Part shown: positions 6,337 through 9,744 of the stretch, piece by piece
Layout: the number at the start of each line of letters is the position of its first letter
How positions within the stretch are numbered: the stretch's first letter is position 1
Assembly: GCA_041495845.1 (NCBI GenBank)
Contig: JBGQDM010000114.1
Coordinates: 1 to 9,744, forward strand
DNA length: 9,744 bases
Direction of reading: 5' to 3'
Source: JBGQDM01 sp041495845
Lineage (GTDB): Bacteria > Acidobacteriota > Terriglobia > Terriglobales > Acidobacteriaceae
Notes under the pieces: model-generated
Told to the model about the DNA's origin: nothing
Database searches by the model: none
What the model saw: only the letters and a program-made list of their open reading frames with translations
Made by a program: the position numbers and the translations under genes

Positions 6337-7011
6337 ATGAACTCTTTGCGTCTCGGTTTCCTTGGTGTCTGTGTCGCGCTGCTTACGGTGGCCGCCTCGG
6401 CGCAACCTTCGCCCGCGGCAGTCATCACGTTCAGCCTTGATTTTCCCGGCTCCATCCCCGAGCACTACCGTTTGGAGATTCGCGCCACGGGGCCTTGCCA
6501 TTACGAATCGAGTGGCCGGCTCTCGCCGGAGGTGGACTACCAGGAATCCTACGCCGCGGACGTTGTGCTCTCTGCCGCAGGGCGGGCGCGCATGTTTGAC
6601 CTGGCCGCTCAGGCGCATTACTTCGAAGGCGCGATCGCCTATCGCAAACGGCACCTGGCCAACACGGGCGTCAAGATACTGCGTTACAACGACGGCCAGC
6701 GGAGCACGCAGGCCAGCTATAACTATTCCGAGGTTGTGCCGGTGCAGCAGTTGACGCAGCAGATCCAGCGCATTGCCACGACGCTGGAATTCGGCCGCCG
6801 TCTCTTGTACTACCATCGTTACCAGCGTCTCGCTTTGGAAGACGAACTCAAACGCATGGAAGAAATGGCGCGCGGCAATACGCTGGAAGAAGTACAGGCG
6901 GTTGCTCCCATGCTGGAGAAGATTGTGGCGGACGCGACCGTGCTCAACGTCAGCCGGGTTCGCGCGCAACGCCTGCTGGCCCGCGCCGCTGCCGCGACGC
7001 CCGGCAACTGA
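6337..7011 (+). CDS. Secreted protein of unknown function
   Basis: I do not recognise this family. From the ATG at 6337 the protein has 224 residues. It begins with a clear signal peptide: MNSLR, a hydrophobic core LGFLGVCVALLTVAA, and a likely cleavage after ASA (residue 22), so it should be periplasmic or exported. Residues 28-150 look like a beta-rich domain (VITFSLDF, HYRLEIRATGPCHYE, ADVVLSAAGRARMFDLAA, GVKILRYNDG), ending in a helix with PVQQLTQQIQRIATTL. Residues 153-218 are helical and charged. There is one Cys in the mature chain (C54). An alternative in-frame ATG at 6280 overlaps the ruvC stop as ATGA and adds 19 residues; it would allow translational coupling but makes an unusually long signal-peptide n-region. 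Neither start has a good ribosome site. It follows ruvC closely and precedes the patatin gene by 89 bases. Confidence 0.75.
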   Translation: MNSLRLGFLGVCVALLTVAASAQPSPAAVITFSLDFPGSIPEHYRLEIRATGPCHYESSGRLSPEVDYQESYAADVVLSAAGRARMFDLAAQAHYFEGAIAYRKRHLANTGVKILRYNDGQRSTQASYNYSEVVPVQQLTQQIQRIATTLEFGRRLLYYHRYQRLALEDELKRMEEMARGNTLEEVQAVAPMLEKIVADATVLNVSRVRAQRLLARAAAATPGN

Positions 7012-7088
7012 CCGTCAGCCGCGGCGCTTCCACAAACTGCCGGATGTTGGCCTGACCTGTTAGTTTTGTCTTCAGTACTCCCACGCTC

Positions 7089-7094
7089 AGGAGA
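7089..7094 (+). promoter_or_regulatory. Ribosome binding site of the patatin gene
   Basis: AGGAGA lies six bases before the ATG at 7101. It is the best ribosome site among the larger rightward genes and fixes the start directly before a signal peptide. Confidence 0.7.
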
Positions 7095-7100
7095 CTTGTC

Positions 7101-9290
7101 ATGCGTCTGATTTGCACCCCGTTGGTGTTGCTGCTTGGCGGCGTTCTTGGGTCCGCAACCGTACTCGCTCAGACCGCCCCCCCACGGGCGAAGATTGCGG
7201 TGGTGCTTTCCGGCGGCGGCGCGCGTGGTCTCGCCCACATCGGCGTGCTGGAATGGTTTGACGAGCACCGCATTCCGGTGGACTACGTTACCGGTACCAG
7301 TATGGGCGGCATCGTGGGTGCGTTCTACGCCACTGGAGCCACGGGCAAGGAGATCGAGACTTTCGTTGAAAAAATTGATTGGGACACAACCCTGCTCAGC
7401 GAGCCCCGGTATGACCAACTTTCCTTCCGCCGCAAGGAAGATCGGCGCGGGTACGAGGTGCAGATTCCGCTAGGACTCGCGCACGGCTTGAGCGGCCCCA
7501 ATGCGCTCAACCCCGGTCACGGCGTCGGTTTGTTCCTGAACCACATTGCTTTAGGCTACTCCGAGCTGAAAAGCTTCGACGATCTTCCCATCCCGTTCCG
7601 CTGTGTGGCCACGGACATGCTGCAAGGCACGCCGGTGGTGCTCAAGGAGGGCTCGCTGTCGCAAGCCCTGCGCGCCACCATGGCCATTCCCGGCATCCTG
7701 ACTCCCGTCGAGCGCGGCGCCACGGTGCTGGCGGATGGCGGATTGGTCAACAACATCCCCACCGACGTAGCGCGCGACCTGGGTGCTCCCATTGTGATCG
7801 CGGTGGATGTGAGTACGCCGCTCGGAGGCAAGGAGAGCTTGCTCACGCTGGGCGGGGTATTGACCCAAACGATTGCGGTGGTGAGCATTGAAAATCAGCG
7901 TCGCAACCTGCGTCGGGCGGACATCATCGTCTCTCCCGATCTCGAGCACTACTCGGTGGCCGACTACAACGCGGCCGAGAAGATTATCCGATTGGGGTAC
8001 GAGGCGGCGGCGCTGCGAACGGAAGTGCTCTCGCGCTTCTCGATTCCGGAGGAAGAATGGAAAGCCCACTTGGCCGCGCGCCAGGCTCGCCGGCGCAAGC
8101 CAGATCTTTCAGTGGATGCGGTAGAAGTCGCGGGGATCGCCCCCGACCAGAGCAACGCGGACCGGTTGGAGCGCCGCATGCTTCCGCTGACCGAGGGCGA
8201 CTTGAGCGAACCGAAGGTGGCCGCTCGACTGACGCATATTGTCGGAGAAGGACGGTTTGACAGTCTCGGTTATGAATTGGTGCGCACCGATGGGGCTCAA
8301 GCTCTGCGGGTCCTCGCCCACGAAAAGAATTACGGACCGCCGTTTCTGGATCTCGCGGTCAACGTCAATGGCAACGGTGTCGGGCAGTTTGATTTTTCAG
8401 CGGGAGTACGCGCCACCTTCATGGATGTCGCTCATCGGGGAGGAGAACTTCGCGCCGACCTGCTTCTGGGTTCGACCAATTTGATCGCGGGTGAGCTCTA
8501 CCAGCCCATTGGCAACAGCCATTTTTTCGTCGTTCCGAGTGTTTTTCTACAAAAGCGGGCCCGCAACGTGTTCCAGAACGGCCAGCGCGTGGCCCAGAAC
8601 AGCGAGCGCACGAGCGGGGGCGGTCTTGATCTCGGCGTTGCGGCCGGCCGCCGTGCGGAAATCCGCTTCGGCTACCACATTTACGACGCCCAAGTCAGCG
8701 AGCGGGTCGGCGTCCCGCAGCCGAGATTAGGTGGCGCCACTGGTCAATTTCGTTTGGCCGCGGTTTTCGATGGGCAGGATTCCGCCGTGGTCCCGAGCCG
8801 CGGTTTGCGCTTCGATACTGAGCTCTTACGTGTCATCCACACGCCCGGAGCCTCTAGCGCGTTTCAGCAGTTCCAGATACGCGGATCACAGTTTCTGCGG
8901 GTGGGGCCGAAAGGTTCGTTTTTCCTCAACGGAGCATTTGGCACCAGCTTCGACGGCGTACCCGGGCCCTTGCAGCTGTTTTCGCTAGGCGGACCCTTCC
9001 GTCTGGGTGCGTATCAGCAGGACGAACTTCGCGGACGCCACTACGGGCTGACCACGTTCGGCTATCGGCGAGAGATCTACCGGCTGCCCGCGCCTCTCGG
9101 CAAGGGCGTATACATCGGGAGTTGGTATGACGTCGGCAGCACCTACGATGATCCAGCGCGGATTACGGTGCGCCATAGCTTCAACGCCGGGTTCGTCTCG
9201 GACACAATTCTTGGTGCGGTGGCGCTCACCGGTGGGGTGAGTCCCACGGGACGTGCACGCATCAATTTTTCCATTGGCAGGTTTTTTTAG
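7101..9290 (+). CDS. Patatin-like phospholipase with POTRA-like linker and outer-membrane beta-barrel
   Basis: A 729-residue multidomain protein. A signal peptide (core LVLLLGGVLGSATV) is probably cleaved after VLA at residue 23. The patatin domain (about 31-310) has the oxyanion loop GGGARG at 38-43, the nucleophile elbow GTSMG with Ser67, and DGG with catalytic Asp212, so the Ser-Asp dyad is intact and acyl-ester hydrolysis of lipids is expected. Residues about 335-410 (LSVDAVEVAGI...) resemble a single POTRA unit. From about 412 to the end the chain alternates in short beta strands like Omp85/BamA barrels, with PSRGLRFD at 565-572 (compare the P-x-RG motif) and a terminal Phe (INFSIGRFF), a usual beta-signal. 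This architecture matches Pseudomonas PlpD, the type Vd autotransporter, so the lipase may be surface-exposed or secreted. Whether it is cleaved from the barrel is unknown. Its own ribosome site and 89-base leader would allow separate expression. Confidence 0.93.
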   Translation: MRLICTPLVLLLGGVLGSATVLAQTAPPRAKIAVVLSGGGARGLAHIGVLEWFDEHRIPVDYVTGTSMGGIVGAFYATGATGKEIETFVEKIDWDTTLLSEPRYDQLSFRRKEDRRGYEVQIPLGLAHGLSGPNALNPGHGVGLFLNHIALGYSELKSFDDLPIPFRCVATDMLQGTPVVLKEGSLSQALRATMAIPGILTPVERGATVLADGGLVNNIPTDVARDLGAPIVIAVDVSTPLGGKESLLTLGGVLTQTIAVVSIENQRRNLRRADIIVSPDLEHYSVADYNAAEKIIRLGYEAAALRTEVLSRFSIPEEEWKAHLAARQARRRKPDLSVDAVEVAGIAPDQSNADRLERRMLPLTEGDLSEPKVAARLTHIVGEGRFDSLGYELVRTDGAQALRVLAHEKNYGPPFLDLAVNVNGNGVGQFDFSAGVRATFMDVAHRGGELRADLLLGSTNLIAGELYQPIGNSHFFVVPSVFLQKRARNVFQNGQRVAQNSERTSGGGLDLGVAAGRRAEIRFGYHIYDAQVSERVGVPQPRLGGATGQFRLAAVFDGQDSAVVPSRGLRFDTELLRVIHTPGASSAFQQFQIRGSQFLRVGPKGSFFLNGAFGTSFDGVPGPLQLFSLGGPFRLGAYQQDELRGRHYGLTTFGYRREIYRLPAPLGKGVYIGSWYDVGSTYDDPARITVRHSFNAGFVSDTILGAVALTGGVSPTGRARINFSIGRFF

Positions 9291-9305
9291 GGCGCGCCAG
9301 CCGGG

Positions 9306-9744
9306 TTACTTGGGCCGCCGGTACTCAGCGTCAAACGTGACTTCCCAGGTCTTGCCGCCATCGCGCGAGATCTCGATCAACTGACGGACCCGGCCACCGG
9401 AAAGCGGAGTCAAGGTGGTGCGATCCAGATGCGAGGTGCCATTGGGGTGAGGAATCTTGCCCTGAAAGCGTACCCCGCCGTCCTTGAACTCCTCGATCAG
9501 CCGTTTTTCTTTCATCGGACCAGCGTCGGTCACCCAGACCTGTTTCCACTGTTCTGTGGCGCGCTGGTAGTAAAAGAGGCTCTTGCCCTCGTAGCCTTCC
9601 GCATCGTGCCAGTTCTCGATGATGGCGCAGCCCTTCAGGATTTTCTCGATGCGATTGGTGCCAGCCGGGCTGCCGTCGTGCGAGTCAACTACTTCCCAGT
9701 CGCCCAGCCAGAAATCCAGCTTGTGATACGCGGCTTCGCTCTCA
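9306..9744 (-). CDS. DUF1579-like protein, C-terminal part (5' end outside window)
   Basis: On the minus strand the frame is open from the right window edge to the TAA at 9306-9308, giving 145 residues and no start. A GTG at 9531-9533 is internal: the conserved part continues well upstream of it. The visible chain has LDFWLGDWEVVD near 9687-9716, then TNRIEKILKGCAIIENWH, GYEGKSLFYYQ, WKQVWV, and ends with GGKTWEVTFDAEYRRPK. The F-W-x-G-x-W-x-V motif, the GC-x-x-x-E-x-W motif and the strand pattern are those of DUF1579-like, lipocalin-like proteins common in Acidobacteriota and relatives; their ligand and role are not established. The upstream part may hold a signal peptide. The gene is convergent with the patatin gene, with 15 bases between stops and no visible terminator. 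Confidence 0.75.
   Translation of the reverse strand, partial: ESEAAYHKLDFWLGDWEVVDSHDGSPAGTNRIEKILKGCAIIENWHDAEGYEGKSLFYYQRATEQWKQVWVTDAGPMKEKRLIEEFKDGGVRFQGKIPHPNGTSHLDRTTLTPLSGGRVRQLIEISRDGGKTWEVTFDAEYRRPK

Noticed and set aside
6247..6969. A 240-codon minus-strand open frame opposite the secreted unknown
   Set aside because: The plus strand has a signal peptide and protein-like composition, whereas the minus reading is His/Arg/Gln-rich with no signal or motif. This choice is less certain than for the enzymes because the plus-strand family is unrecognised.
9291..9305. GGCGCGCC palindrome between the convergent patatin and DUF1579-like genes
   Set aside because: An 8-base GC palindrome is expected by chance in GC-rich DNA; the gap is only 15 bases and no stem-loop with a T-tract forms.
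9345..9368. SRDGGKTW Asp-box motif in the right-edge gene, suggesting another propeller
   Set aside because: It is a single copy near the C-terminus of a protein whose other motifs are DUF1579-like; one Asp box does not make a propeller.

Overview
The window is dense, GC-rich bacterial chromosome with six complete genes and two genes cut by the window edges; every intergenic gap is 200 bases or shorter. The gene families suggest an Acidobacteriota-like Gram-negative. Supporting signs are a large secreted Asp-box (BNR/VPS10-like) propeller protein, a RuvC beginning with a DCGT rather than DPGT motif, an outer-membrane patatin with a C-terminal beta-barrel, and a small DUF1579-like protein with the FWLGDWE motif. 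This placement is an inference from protein style, not from a marker-gene comparison.

Layout from left to right. Positions 1-2256 (+) hold the C-terminal 751 residues of a BNR/VPS10-like propeller protein. It converges on a 6-phosphofructokinase gene (2301-3344, -) whose active site carries the Asp104/Lys124 pair typical of pyrophosphate-dependent enzymes. A 200-base divergent intergenic region (3345-3544) with two short inverted repeats separates this gene from a rightward block: a CstA/BtsT-family transporter (3545-5581), its usual small partner of the YbdD/YjiX family (5578-5754, ATGA overlap), ruvC (5786-6283), a secreted protein of unknown function (6337-7011), and a patatin-like phospholipase with a POTRA-like linker and an outer-membrane barrel (7101-9290). 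The right edge (9306-9744, -) holds the C-terminal 145 residues of a DUF1579-like protein, convergent with the patatin gene.

The genes do not form one pathway. cstA and the ybdD-like gene are a real functional pair (uptake of pyruvate or peptides under carbon limitation, judging by their E. coli relatives). The phosphofructokinase is central glycolysis. RuvC is Holliday-junction resolution, here without ruvA or ruvB in view. The last two rightward genes encode cell-envelope or periplasmic proteins. I see no tRNA, rRNA, CRISPR array, insertion sequence, phage gene or clear rho-independent terminator. I found no convincing undescribed multi-gene system. The best leads are the phosphofructokinase phosphoryl-donor signature, the secreted unknown between ruvC and the patatin gene, and the fused patatin-barrel protein.
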